A stretch of DNA of 64,000 bases from Lepas anatifera (Eukaryota > Arthropoda > Thecostraca > Lepadidae): NCBI GenBank assembly GCA_034440635.1, contig JAOTON010001669.1, positions 2,113,501 through 2,177,500 of the forward strand. Reading direction: 5' to 3'. Numbering within the stretch: position 1 is the first letter of the stretch; every line of letters starts with the position of its first letter. The notes below the pieces were generated by a model, which searched no databases, was not told the origin of the DNA, and saw nothing but the letters and a program-made list of their open reading frames with translations. This document shows, piece after piece, positions 47,199-58,430 of the stretch. Position numbers and translations under genes: made by a program.

Positions 47199-48214
47199 TT
47201 AACCCGCGCCCCACCGGGGGTCCGGCGCCACCTTCACCCCACCGGGGGCCATCGATGGCCCCCTCTAACTCCGGAAATATGGGGGGTTAACGTTAATCTG
47301 CAAAGTGCATTAGAAAGCTCGCGTGAATTCAGTAAGAAATTAATTTGCATGTTTAAGCGCTCAGGTTAATGGTTTGACCTCCAGAGGTCAATAAAGGTCA
47401 CGATAGGCTATTCTCACTCAAATATGCAATGCTTAAGAAAACTGGGCATAACTCCTATACCATTAGAGCTATTAAGATCTGGTTAAGTACATTTGATAGG
47501 AAACTGCCAGACCTTTTTGCGCTATGTGGAACGTAAAGACCTCCTCCCAGTGGTTTGACCTCCAGAGGTCACCTCGTGACTTATTATGACCTGAGGTCAC
47601 GAAAGGTAAGTGACCTTGCCGTATATGAAATGAAAGTCAGTGACGAGACAAACACCATGGTGTTTGTTTCAGCGCTCTAGCTTAATTAGGTCAAAAGTTA
47701 TTGTCAAAATACTGTTTTTGACCCCTGGTGACCTTGGAAAAGTCGAAGGGCAAATATGGCCCCTGGGATCCGTGAAAGAGTGTCCAAAAACGCTGTTCTG
47801 AGCAGTCTGAGTATTTGCAATCATTTTTGTGTCTTTTAGATCATAAGACAGCTTTTCCTCATGCTTTTCCAATGGGAGAGGTCGCCTCGTGACCTGACCT
47901 TAGGTCACGAAATTGAAAAATCCCGGATATACACGTTGTAGACCCTGGAAGGGTCAAGAAGTGTAGCAAGTTTCAAATTGATCGACTAAGAAATGTAGCT
48001 CTTATAGAGCTTCAAAGTTGAAGTGAGGTGACCTTGGTTGACCTCGCCTGGTGACCTGACCTTGGGTGATCCGGGGTAAAAAATGTCAGGGATGGTGGGA
48101 AAATGATGGGGTGAGAGATAGAGCTTTCAATCGCGGCGCTGCGCCGCATCATTTTCCTGCTATCCCGAAAAACCTTATGGGGGCCATCGATGGCCCCGGT
48201 GGGGCGAGGGTTAA
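47199..48214. mobile_element. TTAA-flanked element, GGCCATCGATGGCC type
   Basis: Begins TTAACCCGCGCCCCACCGGG and ends CCCGGTGGGGCGAGGGTTAA. The palindrome GGGGCCATCGATGGCCCC lies near both ends (about 47246 and 48180). The interior is rich in AGGTCA words; no coding sequence. Inserted in the 1.3 kb intron between the exons at 46807 and 48270. Confidence 0.8.
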
Positions 48215-48269
48215 AGCACAGAACAATCCAGCTAAACTTACGGTCAGCAGAAGTTCAACAGTCACTCAC

Positions 48270-48376
48270 TTGACCACCTCGTGAGGAACACCCTTGACCT
48301 CGAGAATCTGGCAGGCCAGCGCAGTGAGGAATTCACTCTCCAGGCCACTCATCTTCGAATATTTCACCCCGGACGA
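48270..48376 (-). CDS. ADCY10: ADCY10-like exon with LACQILEVKGVP motif
   Basis: A 107-nt exon, phase 0 at the start and two bases over at the end. The acceptor has a strong pyrimidine tract (TTTCCCCCCATATCGCAG) and the donor is AA-GTGAGT. The translation includes SGLESEFLTALACQILEVKG followed by VPHEVV. This matches the 'L....C..L.V..IP..L' helix that precedes the 'E.S.GIP.W' segment in sAC and related STAND ATPases. Confidence 0.9.
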
Positions 48377-48714
48377 CTGCGATATGGGGGGAAAGATTCA
48401 GTTATGGAAGCAAACAGGCAGTAATGAATATGCATTACTTATTTCAGATATAGATGAAGTGATAAAAAATCCTGGGTGAAGAAAGTCACACCAACAGCGC
48501 TAAAGGCCGGTATGTATGACATAAGGAAATACAACCCAGCAAACAAACTGGCATCAGCACCTGGTCATCGTGACGACCAGCAGACCTGGAACCATCGCTA
48601 ACCACGAGAAGCCACTTACAACCCTACCAAGAGACACCGCCACAGCCTTGCCCCTCAGTCTTATCTCAAGTCGTACTCAAATCCCTCCGAATCCGTTCCA
48701 GTGACGGCAATAGC

Positions 48715-49127
48715 CCCCCCCGTCCCAGTGAAGGCAGCAACCCCGCCCTTTCCTCCGTCGCACTGACGGCAGCAGCCCCGCCCTCCCCCCATCCCACTGA
48801 CGGCAACAGCCCCGCCCCACTGACGTGCAGCAGCTCTGCACTTCTCGCCGTTCCACTGACGGCAGCAGCCCCGCCCTTCTCGCCGATCCACTGACGGCAG
48901 CAGCCCCGCCCTCCCCTATCCCACTGACGGCAGCAGCCCCGCCCTTCCCTCCGTTCCACTGACGGCAGCAGCCCCGCCCTTCCCCCATCCCACTGACGGC
49001 AGCAACCCCGCCCTCCCCCGTTCCACTGACGTGCAGCAGCCCTGCACTTCTCGCCGTTCCACTGACGGCAGCAGCCCCGCCCTCCCCTATCCCACTGACG
49101 GCGACCCGCCCTCCCCCTTCCACTGAC
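48715..49127. repeat. About 35-bp minisatellite that repeats a splice donor
   Basis: About eleven units of the type CCACTGACGGCAGCAGCCCC-GCCCTTCTCGCCGTT. On the minus strand every unit carries GTCAGTGG. The native donor of the exon at 49128-49307 is CTGCAC-GTCAGTGG, and the complete CTGCACGTCAGTGG recurs inside the array near 48817 and 49024. The exon's frame stays open through the array for about 150 codons, an effect of the repeat. Confidence 0.95.
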
Positions 49128-49307
49128 GTGCAGCGCGTTGACGGCAGTTTCCGAGAGCGGATGCAGCGGCGTGGGCGGCATCATAGAGAGCACACACAGC
49201 ACGGCCTCGGAGGAGCTCGACAGCGTTTCCAGGAAGGCCCACGATATGTCGTCCAGGTAGTGGGCGTTGTCGACGACGAACACGACGCCGGCGGACCGGG
49301 AGGTGTG
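49128..49307 (-). CDS. ADCY10: ADCY10-like exon, Walker B-like region
   Basis: A 60-codon exon, phase 0 at both ends. The acceptor is TTCTGCCGCAG and the donor CTGCAC-GTCAGT. The peptide includes GVVFVVDNAHYLDDISWAFL, a hydrophobic beta strand ending in Asp followed by the D-x-A-H-x-(L/I)-D pattern. That is the Walker B/Mg-binding segment of AAA-16/STAND domains, and in sAC it follows the P-loop by about 130-150 residues, as here. It continues SSSSEAVLCVLSMMPP, the next strand of the fold. Its donor has been amplified into the adjacent minisatellite. Confidence 0.95.
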
Positions 49308-50737
49308 CTGCGGCAGAAGACAGATGGGTGGGTCACATGCCGCTCGGGCTGTGTGCTGCCTCATCTCCCGATACCACTGTTGGGGGTGCGGCTTAGTGAT
49401 TGGTGCTGTGGGTCTGGTGTTCACGGGTTAGGTACGCTGCCGTTTTTGTACATTTACGCGTCATACATTATTTGGGAAAAACGGTGATACATACGGATTT
49501 TCCACACAAAAAAGCCACGTTCTCGAGCGTTTCACGATGAGACGCCGTTAAAGGGTATGTTCTACTTTTATATCGGATTTTGAGCGGTGATAATTTGATA
49601 GAGCGTTTCAAAAAATCACTACTGGCTTATTTCGTTCCACTCAAAGCTCCATGTCTTCAATTTCCACACGAGTTATAGTTCAAAATAAAGGGCACTAAGA
49701 CTCTAATTCAAGTCATGAAGGAATTTCCTTTCCATTGGGATGCAACTATTTGATTGGTCTTAATCCTAAGTAAGCCGCTCCCACTTATGGATAATTTCAT
49801 GCTAACGAGTGAGCCATCCATAATGTATGCTTGCTCTTTTCTTAATGACAGCCTCACATGCCGCTAATCTCCAAATAGAGAAACGTGATCTATTTGCCTA
49901 AAGAAATGACCGAAACTAATTTGCATTCCATACTTACACTTGGTTTGAATTTGGAACGAAAGATTAGGACTGAAAATGGAATATCGATTGAAGCCGCGAA
50001 TTTATGTTAGATCTGCGATGAAGCTTATTAAGTCCGCAGACGCCAAACACATGCTGTTTTGATGGTATAAATTCGTAAGAAAAATGTTTTATTTTTGTTC
50101 TCAGCGATTAGAAGCTGCAAAAATGTAGTTTTCGAAATACATTCTTGTTTTTTCTAGCAATAATGTTTGTTTGAAATTTCGACAAAGTGGCACACTTCTT
50201 TAAAGACCGAGGAGAAGAACGAAAAGCAATGAGCTTGAAAAGCTTTTGAACTTGGTAAACAATAGAATTCCGAATAATCACCCGATAATTGGGTTACAAT
50301 AGCTAGAAAACGGCAGATCGAGGCCTACCAAGCACTACGGTCTGAGGTTTCTCTCTTTTGTATAGCTGCTTCCACTCGTGTTAGAACCACCAGTGTGACC
50401 CCATGCAATAGAGAAGTACTTCCAAGTTTGCTGTTTTGAACTAACAATGCTTGAAAACCATGAGTAGATAGCACGATGAGCATGCCATTCCTTTTTATGT
50501 CTCATCACTGGTGGTGGAACGGGGGAGACACTGCCACATAGTAATTTTACATGAAACAGGAGCTAGTTGGGGGCAGCCCATTAATTACGTGACACATTTT
50601 GTGAGTTTCCCCACCCCCTCCCCCTCCATGCTTTTCGAAGCCCATGTGTAGCATTTAATAATGCTGTGGCTGACTCCCTAGACACCTCTTTGCCTTATGT
50701 AATTCATGGACAGCCCCTTAACACACACAGAGGAGAG
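49308..50737. other. Intron, no features recognised
   Basis: No credible exon or mobile-element protein. AT-rich from about 49500. Confidence 0.4.
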
Positions 50738-50984
50738 GGGTCTGGCGACAAGGCGCAGTGGAGGGGGTCTTAAAGTCCCCCCACTGAGATCTCGGAAACC
50801 AAGACGGGTAGAAAAACGCCTGTTAGGGGTTGTGTGGGATTGATAGTGATCTTCATCATGACAAAATTTCATTGACCCAGGTCAATACCTTCAAGGTCAA
50901 ACGAGGTCGTAAAGGTCACGTGCTGGCTGTGCTGGAGACCGTATTGGGAAATGCCGTGATTTTGCGGAAAGAAGCCGGGAATAC

Positions 50985-51290
50985 ACCAAAAGCTCCAACC
51001 AAAACAGTTGCCGGCGTGAGGTCATCCTGACCAGACTAAGAAGCGGACACACCAAATTAAATGCCTATGGGCGTGTAGGTACCTGTGGTACCTGCTCTGC
51101 CATGGAAAATCCCTACCATATCCTCATCGACTGTCCCCAGCACGATGCCCATAGACAGCCGATGCTAGATTATTGCCGCATCAGAAATATCCCAGTAAAC
51201 CTTTCCACTCTTCTCGGCAATGATCACCCTGAGCTGCTGGACAAGCTCTTTACATTCCTGAAGGCTACTAGGCTCGAGAGCTTTATCTGA
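50985..51290 (+). pseudogene. C-terminal fragment of a non-LTR retrotransposon
   Basis: The plus strand from about 51014 reads EVILTRLRSGHTKLNAYGRV, followed by CGTCSAMENPYHILIDCPQH and about 60 further codons to a stop at 51290. The 'RLRSGHT..N' and 'C..C......H.L..CP' pattern is the familiar tail of non-LTR retrotransposon polyproteins, after the RT and RNase H domains. Everything upstream is missing, so it is a 5'-truncated copy. Confidence 0.7.
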
Positions 51291-52414
51291 ACGTCTATGG
51301 TGACAGGTATGAAAATACCTGCATTTGAAGAGCACCCCTCATATGAGGAAATAACAATTACACTATAAACGTCCCTCTGACAAATTTAAACAATAGGTGC
51401 TTCAAACTAGGTTTTAACTGTCTGGCCCTAAGGTATGGTAGACTCAGAATAACTCCCACCATAGGAAAAAAAGAAAGAAGAAAAAAACAAAACAAAACAA
51501 AAAGTTCAACTAACCAACTAACCCTATCTAACCATCCGTTCATGTTTGCTAACCAACTAACCCTAACTTAAGGACTACTAACTATACTTACCACATCTAA
51601 GACTAACAACTAACCAACTCACACCCCTCCCTAACACTCTATCTGTTCTATTACCCTTCTCTCTTCCTCTATCGGCGGCTACCCAGCCAGAGAGGGTGCT
51701 GTAACCTCACCTCCTGGTTGCAGGATAAAGACCCGCGGCATCACGTCATGGTGCTTGCGGGTGTTTCTAATAACCCAAAATTATTCTTTTTCAATGGAGG
51801 AACTCAGTAACGTAAGCAAACGGTCATTCGATAACAAGGAACAAAATTAAAAAGAAAACTAATCTTTACGCTGGCAAGCCTCTTCACGTACTTTAAATCC
51901 TACCTGTGCCCCAGGCTCGGCATCTCTGCCGTAGCAATCCCCTTCCTCAAAGTGTTGCTACACTTCGCGACCCATTCTTGAAATAAGATTCGTCCCTTTG
52001 TTCTGCGACATTAAAGTAAATACCCCTCCCGGAAAATTCTCCCCACACTTTAGGGGGGCAGTGCTTTCACAGAACGCCTTATAAAAAGCCCTTAACTAAC
52101 GCGGATTAAGGTCATAGAGGGAAGGTCCCACACAACTTTCTCTGAAATTTTTAGGTTAACGTTATTCAAGATCAATGACCTATGACGTAGCAACATGACA
52201 TACTCTCAATAATGTACAATATAACTGACACTATAGTAACCTTTGAGCGGGAAATGAGGTTTTGGCCTTGAAAAAGACCTTTGTCATTGACCTGTGACCT
52301 TGACCTTGTCATTGTACCGTATTGCCTTAAAATGTGTTAAGTATTGGCATTGTAAGGACCAACTATTCAAGGGTCTGCAATCACGCCGGTTCGACTATCC
52401 CCGCCATCACCTAC
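51291..52414. other. Intron, no genes recognised
   Basis: AACCAACTAACCCTAxC-type words recur around 51510-51620, possibly part of the 3' tail of the retrotransposon copy. AGGTCA/TGACCT-rich sequence lies at 52110-52320. Confidence 0.4.
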
Positions 52415-52438
52415 CTCGGCTGGCCCAGGAGGACTGAC

Positions 52439-52579
52439 CTCCACGATGATCTTCCAGAGTAGTTCGGTGGTCATTCGCCGGCGCGAGGGTCCGTCCGTCT
52501 GGCCGATGCGCTGGTTGACGGGCAGCTTCAGCTGCAACAGGTCGTTCAGCAGGCACAGGTCGTCGCCCAGCCGCTTGTC
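52439..52579 (-). CDS. ADCY10: ADCY10-like exon with LCLLNDLLQLKLP motif
   Basis: A 47-codon exon in phase 0. The acceptor is TCCGCTGCAG and the donor GTGGAG-GTCAGT. The translation has LGDDLCLLNDLLQLKLPVNQ, matching the 'L.PLLN.(L/V)L.L.LP' segment that lies between the P-loop and Walker B in sAC and AAA-16 proteins. It then has a Ser/Arg linker and TTELLWKIIVE. A second in-frame donor (CCGAG-GTAGGT) 24 bases further would extend the exon to 52415 and add eight residues (VSPPGPAE). Either joins in phase to the exon at 49128-49307. Confidence 0.92.
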
Positions 52580-53107
52580 CTGCAGCGGAGGAGGGTCACA
52601 GGTGAGGTGTGACGAGGCTGACGAGCGGCACTGCTGAGGCCTCAGAGACTGCTGCAACGCCCCTCAGACCCGATGGCCAGGCGAATTGGTCTTCAGCTAG
52701 TAATGCAGTGGCGTGACTAACTTTAAAAACGTTTAGTACTGCAACAAACTAAAAATACGATCGTGGGGTCGTCTTCAGCACGCACTACAAGGCTGCTATC
52801 GTTCAAAAGCCATAGTGGAAGTGGCACATTCCCTTCTATTCGAGATCGAAATATCACATGGACTAGAATGAAATTAAAGTGGAATAATTCAGGCCATTTT
52901 TGCACTTACTGTCCACAATTCTTCTCTGCGCCAACACACTAACACGTCTCGCTTACCCTCAATCTGACACCACGGAGGCATCAAAGTCGAAACTCACAGA
53001 CAAGGAACCATGCCACGTTTTTCCCTCATCTTTTCGCTTTAATCATCACCAAAATATAACCCCTCCTCCTCTACTTTTCCCAGATTGGCTGACGTCGCGT
53101 GGCCCAC

Positions 53108-53245
53108 CTTGAAGTGGTCGAGGATGTGAACCTCCTTCTCCTTGGCGGTGCGGTACTGGTGCAGTCCCAGCAGCTGGCTGAAGATGCCGTTCAGCGCGTA
53201 GCCGTTGTTGCCACTGAGCTGGAGACTCATCGTTACCTGGGACAC
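53108..53245 (-). CDS. ADCY10: ADCY10-like exon following the P-loop exon
   Basis: A 46-codon exon, phase 0 at both ends. The acceptor is GTGTTTCCAG and the donor TTCAAG-GTGGGC. The peptide begins VSQVTMSLQLSGNNGYALNG and continues IFSQLLGL, the expected 'strand, then xPYxxxxxIFxxLLGL helix' after the Walker A helix in AAA-16/sAC domains. It follows on directly from NGCQ at the end of the P-loop exon. Confidence 0.92.
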
Positions 53246-53800
53246 CTGGAAACACGGCCGGGCCAACAACGGCTAACGCTGCCCAACGCTGAACCGGAGA
53301 TGCGGGGCAGAGTGGGTCACAGTGTCTTGGCCGAGAAAATCCCTATTTAATCCCGACCACATCCGGAGTTCCTGTCGGGAATCTTGGCCCACAGGATCCT
53401 AAATCCGAAGTTAAACCATATCCCGAAAACACGACCAAATCGATACAATTAGGAATCAAGCCAATGTCCACAACCACAACCACAATCCACCCCGCAGATG
53501 TATTGTATTGTACATCCATTCAGACGCCCAATCCATGATGCGGGCTACAAAGTGGAGGGAAAAGCTCGCAAACGCTGGGTGTCAAGTGGGAATTCACGCC
53601 GTTTCAACTTTTATTTTTTAAAGATGAGCCATTTATAACTGGTTAAAAGAAAAGTGGGACTCTGGAGAACGTTTGCTAAGAAAAACATGGATATAATGAG
53701 AAAATTATGTAGACATAATTGGTTTAGAACAATCTGTGCGGTATGTAATACTGGTAAAGAGAGTTGCGAGTCGACCTCCGCTTCGGTTCTTAAAAGGTTT
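53246..53800. other. Intron, no features recognised
   Basis: Short intron stretch before the trinucleotide-repeat fold-back; nothing recognised. Confidence 0.4.
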
Positions 53801-53819
53801 CCAACAGAACGGTCTTATA

Positions 53820-53955
53820 ATAATAATAATAATAATAATACTGATAATACTGATGATGATGATGATTATTATTATTATTATTATTATTATGGTGATGATG
53901 ATGGTGATGATGATGATCACCATCATCATCACCATCATCACCATCATCACCAATT
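53820..53955. repeat. ATA/ATG/CAT trinucleotide microsatellites
   Basis: Successive runs of AAT, TGATGA, ATT, GATGGT and CATCAC triplets. They are adjacent to the left arm of the fold-back and account for the poly-Ile, poly-Tyr and poly-His frames. Confidence 0.9.
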
Positions 53956-54860
53956 CGCCTGCTTTCCTCCCTCTATGATATTTGTTTTCACCACGCGTTA
54001 CGCTGCATCACGCCACCACAGCGGTGCCCTCTTCTCACCGCCGGTGCACATAATGGGCTAGTCATAGGCGGATCCAGGATTTCTGATGGGGAGTATGTGG
54101 TCGAAGCGTCATCCGGACCAGGGGAAGGAGGGCGCCGAAGTGTATAATTTGAGCGCCAAATCCTATCGCGACGGCGCCAATTCTCGCGTCCGGTTTGGAT
54201 AATGATGATGATGATACCCGATCATTATCATCATCCCGAAGATGATGATGATGATGATGATCCAAGATGATCCCGAATCATATCATCATCGCGGAAGATG
54301 ATGATGATCACCATCATCATCATCTTCCGCGATGATGATAATGATTCCGGGATCATCTTCCGGATATCATCATCATCATCATCTTCCGGGATGATGATAA
54401 TGATTCCGGGATCATCATCATCATCATTATCCAAACCGACCAGAATTCATATCATCATGGAAGATGATGATGATCACCATCATCATCATCAACTTCCGCG
54501 ATGATGATAATGATTCCGGGATCATCTTCCGGGATCATCATCATCATCATCATCTTCCGGGATGATGATAATGATTCCGGGATCATCATCATCATCATTA
54601 TCCAAACCGGACGCGAGAATTGGCGCCGTCGCGATAGGATTTGGCGCTCAAATTATACACTTCGGCGCCCCTCCCCTTCCCCTGGTCCGGATGACGCCCC
54701 CTTCCGACCACATACTCCCCCATCAGAAATCCTGGATCCGCCCATGACTAGCCCATTATGTGCACCGGCGGTGAGAGAGTAGGGCACCGCTAAGGTGGCG
54801 TGATGCAGCGTAACGCGTGGGTGAAAACAAATATCATAGAGGGGAGGGAAAGCAGTCTCA
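53955..54860. mobile_element. Fold-back element with (ATG)n/(CAT)n centre
   Basis: The left arm (about 53955-54230) and right arm (about 54590-54860) are inverted copies. They share TATGATATTTGTTTTCACC, CGCGTTACGCTGCATCACGC, GTGCACATAATGGGCTAGTC and ATAGGATTTGGCGCTCAAAT. The 360-bp centre consists of ATGATGATG/CATCATCAT runs with CCGGGATCATC motifs, itself largely palindromic. No protein. GGCGGATCCAGGAT is shared with the dispersed repeat at 61730. Confidence 0.85.
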
Positions 54861-55939
54861 GAGAGCACCTGCGGTGTCAAAGGGGCGGTCCTGGTTACGG
54901 TGCCACCAATCAAATACGTGTACATGGTGAAGCTAACACACTGCGGATACAGTGAATGCTCTCCCCCTCCCCTAACAACATAAACTTGATAAACCGAGCA
55001 ACCTAAAAATAGTACTGTGGACCAGTATGAAAACAAAGGAGAGGATAAGTGTGTGATAAGTCCCAAACACGGGTCCCAGGTTTCATGGTTCGGCATTCAC
55101 GACCCGGAAGATGAAGTGGCGCACCTGTATGACCTGTAAACTAGACGATTGCTCAACCACGATTAATAACTATACGATGTTTCCAGTGACGTAACGACAT
55201 CGAGCCGGCTCCCCTCTTTGTGACCCAGCTGCTCTTAACGCGCTATACTCCCCTGGATGAGTTCCCGCCTGCGCCGCTGTGTGTATCCATATGTCACAAC
55301 AATGAAGTCTGAAGCCTCCACCTGACCGCGACGGCTGTGGCCAGGCCATTCCCCCGGCGCTTTGTTGCCGGGATGGGAGCTGCAACGGATCGCGGCCTCG
55401 GTGCCGATGCGAGGTGGAGATGTGTTGCCAAATAGCGAAAGCTCCATTGTTACTGGTGATGCCTACTCTGAATGACAGGGTTTTCGGGAGCACGACCCAT
55501 ATGTTTTGTTTTCCTCACTTCTACGCATGGGATTACAGTAAATACGACGCACAGAAATAAGAATGATGGAGAAATGATGTCTAACGACACGTTATAAAGA
55601 GGCTAATAATTCAAATGTTTAATGTTTTCACGAAAAAAGAAACGTGTCACGAAAAATCGTGAAGGATATATGTAGCGCCCTTACAAAATAATAATCACCA
55701 TTAAAATGCCTTGAGAAAAATTGTTTGAAAACCAACAAAAAGAATACAAATTAGTATTTCGTGATGTCTGAAATATGATTCAGCTCTACAACCAATCCGA
55801 AGAGTGAAACCTATACACCATCGATAATCAAATAGACAAATAGCGGCCGAGCAGAAAGGTAAAAAGGATAAACAGCCCCGCTCCGAGGAGACTGCGGACG
55901 GTGCACTAAGTCGGTGCGAAGGCTGGCGCGCAGCCTCAC
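54861..55939. other. Intron, no features recognised
   Basis: The GC-rich patch at 55200-55440 gives no exon with phase-compatible splice sites. The exons on either side already join in phase and in sense. Confidence 0.45.
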
Positions 55940-56041
55940 CTGACAGCCGTTCTTCTTGGCGATGTTGGCGACTGCGTCCAGCAGGCGGCTCTTCCCGATG
56001 CCGGACTCGCCCTCGTAGACGATGATGCGCACGTCTGACGT
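55940..56041 (-). CDS. ADCY10: ADCY10-like exon with the Walker A P-loop
   Basis: A 34-codon exon, phase 0 at both ends. The acceptor is TTGGGGCAG and the donor GTCAG-GTGAGG. The peptide contains VRIIVYEGESGIGKSRLLDA: a beta strand and a canonical P-loop (GxxGxGKS) with Lys and Ser for phosphate and magnesium binding. It ends KKNGCQ. This defines the start of the NTPase domain that follows the two cyclase domains in sAC. It joins to the exon at 56445-56538 upstream and 53108-53245 downstream. Confidence 0.95.
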
Positions 56042-56444
56042 CTGCCCCAACCGTCCCGGTCACGTCACGGGGACAGTGCGGACACAGCCCAGCCCCACAC
56101 AGTCTGATCACGGGACTAACTGCTCCAGCTGAGCCCGCACTACAAATAGGCTGGGTGACGCGTTCGAAAACAAACAAATACCTAGGTTGGGTAGCGCCTT
56201 CGAAAGAAAAAAATACGCTGGGTGGCGCATTCGAAAAAAAACAAATAGGTTGGGAAGTGCGTTAAACAAAATAGGCCGGGTAGTGAATTCGAAAACGTCC
56301 ATGACCATTAACCAAGGATATATTTCCCACAATTATGTTCAATATCGACTTACAATGTTGGGCGACTAACTTTAAAACACAATTTTAATTACACTTGTTT
56401 TCTATACTCATGAAATCCAGAGCGACGTTTATTGTTTCGCGTAC

Positions 56445-56538
56445 CTTGATGTTTTTCACTTTGTCGGTGAAGTCTTTGATTTCGGCTTTACGCCCCAACA
56501 GGGGGTACTTGTACTGTGGCAGACCGGAACCAAGTCCA
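56445..56538 (-). CDS. ADCY10: ADCY10-like exon with PLLGRKAEI
   Basis: A 94-nt exon: one leading base and 31 codons, ending in phase 0. The acceptor is CTTTCCAAACAG and the donor ATCAAG-GTACGC. The translation GLGSGLPQYKYPLLGRKAEI followed by KDFTDKVKNIK contains the 'xLxGRxxEI' entry motif of AAA-16/STAND domains, lying just before the P-loop as expected. Confidence 0.92.
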
Positions 56539-57199
56539 CTGTTTGGAAAGGGGAGATCATTAATTAGAGTGTCCTACTTCTTGAAGGGAATGTGGCACCG
56601 TGGCTTATGAACTGAGCTATAAGACGCGTAGAGCACACAGAAAAATAACAAGCTTCCTGCTTAGGCTTTCGCAGAATTCAGCTCTTACGGAAAACCCCGT
56701 TTCACAGGCGTACTACTTTCGGACGCACGCCTCTCCACGGCTCCCCTCCCCTTCCCCTGCGAGCATTACGGCTGACGTCGGCGGTTGGTTGATTACTGCG
56801 ACCGGTAGCGAGGCGCCGGGGCCTCATCCGGTTTAAGGGTGCGTTATCAATGTTAACCCTATGGGAGCATATTTCGTGAAATATCTCGTAAAGTAAGGTG
56901 GCCATCGTCGTGATTTTTTCACCAAAAGTAGGCAATATATGTATCTTTACGGCAGTTGATATTTCAAGCGTGACGCATTTCTAGTTTTTGTACAATTTGA
57001 CTTTCTTTTTCAAATTTCTCAAACTTAAAGTTTGAATAACTTTTTACATAATATAATCATTGAAACAGTGTGAGTGGGCCTATGTTCTAGGAGCCAGTCT
57101 CCACAACTCTGTTGTTGTACTTTTTTGAATTTTTGCTTTATAAGAAAGATATTAGAAGCTGAAATTTGAAAGCGTTTTCCAAAAATTCAGGGTAAAAAT

Positions 57200-57310
57200 C
57201 GGAAAAACGGAAACAACAGAGTTTTGCGGCTATCTCCTCTATACAATTTCCATACAGAATCAAAACCAAAAAAGGCTCGGCGAAAAGTTATTTCAAGTTT
57301 TATAAAACTT
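57200..57310. repeat. Dispersed repeat pair, first copy
   Basis: About 105 bp (AACAACAGAGTTTTGCGGCT and AAAAAAGGCTCGGCGAA) recurs in the same orientation at about 58325-58430. Non-coding. Confidence 0.75.
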
Positions 57311-57566
57311 TCCCAATAGATGGCGCTGGCAGTACCAGATTCGCATGAGTCGCCGCTGAGCCAGGCCTGTTCATTCATGATTTGGTGAATGGGACAGGAG
57401 CAGTGGCATTACAAGAAATACGTCAAGGTGGTTGATAGCAGAGAAACTGCAGTTAGAAGCCAAAATAAATATATTAAAAAATTTGGATAGGAAATATTGA
57501 ACAAAAGGAGAGCCTATAGCCTGATCACCCCTTGGCTACGCCACTGGCACACGGACACCTGTTTAC

Positions 57567-57648
57567 GGGCGTGACCGGTTCCTCTGCGCCTCGGGCGCGC
57601 GCCAGTCACGTGGCAGCCGACTGAGGACGGGATCCGGCTGCTGAGGCC
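57567..57648 (-). CDS. ADCY10: ADCY10-like candidate exon (Pro/Arg-rich linker)
   Basis: Candidate 82-nt exon: two leading bases, 26 codons and two trailing bases, between CACTCAGCAG and CGCCC-GTAAAC. The two trailing bases supply the first part of the codon completed by the leading base of the exon at 56445-56538. The peptide would be PQQPDPVLSRLPRDWRAPEA followed by QRNRSRP, a plausible linker between the cyclase and NTPase domains without a conserved motif. GC-rich. Support is splice sites, phase and composition only. Confidence 0.45.
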
Positions 57649-58324
57649 CTGCTGAGTGGATAAGGACGTCTCCATTGAGCAGTGCCGGATCTAGCCGGTC
57701 GGTTGGAGGGGGGCAAGGCAAAGTCGCAACAAATAAAAAAACGTCACACAGTGAAAAATGTTGCCGCAATATAATTTGACCGTAGTTTTTGGGGATGCCC
57801 AAGACGAAAGGCAAAAAACCATCACGGGGTGAAAAATATGCGCACAAGATGCTTGTTTTGCTATCCACGGCCCAATGCTTACACTGAAGTTGACTGATTC
57901 TGTTTGAAGTTTAGAGTTAAGGGAACACAAATCTCGGTTATGAACTCAAGCGGAGTCGAGGCAAAAAGGAGGTCGATGACTTTGTGGGGGGAGGGGAAGG
58001 CACAACATAGTTCTGCCCCGAGCTTGTCCGTTTGGGGGGTAAATATTTTTTACCCTCCCCTCTGGATCCGCCACAGCCATAGAGTTTGCATGAACTTTGA
58101 CTACCGTGTTGTTGAATCAAATATTTGAAATGAGGATATGAAGGAATTGTAAAAAAAACAATGGGACTCACCCTAATTAATATTACATCATCCCGGTCAT
58201 CAAAACTGGTTCAGTTTTTACCACCCCAACATTCAGTTATCTCCGCAAGGTGTTTTCTTATTGGATCGATGGTCTAGACGAGCGAGAGGTGAGCTACAAT
58301 GATGTGTCCAGGGTAACGATCGAG

Positions 58325-58430
58325 AAAACGAAAACAACAATGTTTTGTGGCTATCTCTTCCATACCATTCCCATACAAAATAAGAATTAAAAAAGGCTCG
58401 GCGAAGAAGTTTTTTAAGTTCTATAAAACA
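58325..58430. repeat. Dispersed repeat pair, second copy
   Basis: Direct copy of 57200-57310, with AACAACAATGTTTTGTGGCT and AAAAAAGGCTCGGCGAAGAA. Confidence 0.75.

Noticed and set aside
48666..49424. 252-codon minus-strand ORF as a gene
   Set aside because: Its first part is the true exon at 49128-49307; the rest reads upstream intron and a downstream minisatellite.
53654..54504. Poly-Ile, poly-Tyr, poly-His and poly-Ser frames
   Set aside because: Products of trinucleotide microsatellites.
55170..55493. GC-rich minus-strand ORF as an extra ADCY10-like exon
   Set aside because: The exons at 55940-56041 and 53108-53245 already join in phase and in protein sense, and no convincing splice sites bound this stretch.
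57531..57555. GGCTACGCCACTGGCA as part of a gene
   Set aside because: It matches the end of the MITE-like element at 59096-59352 and is better explained as a relic of it.
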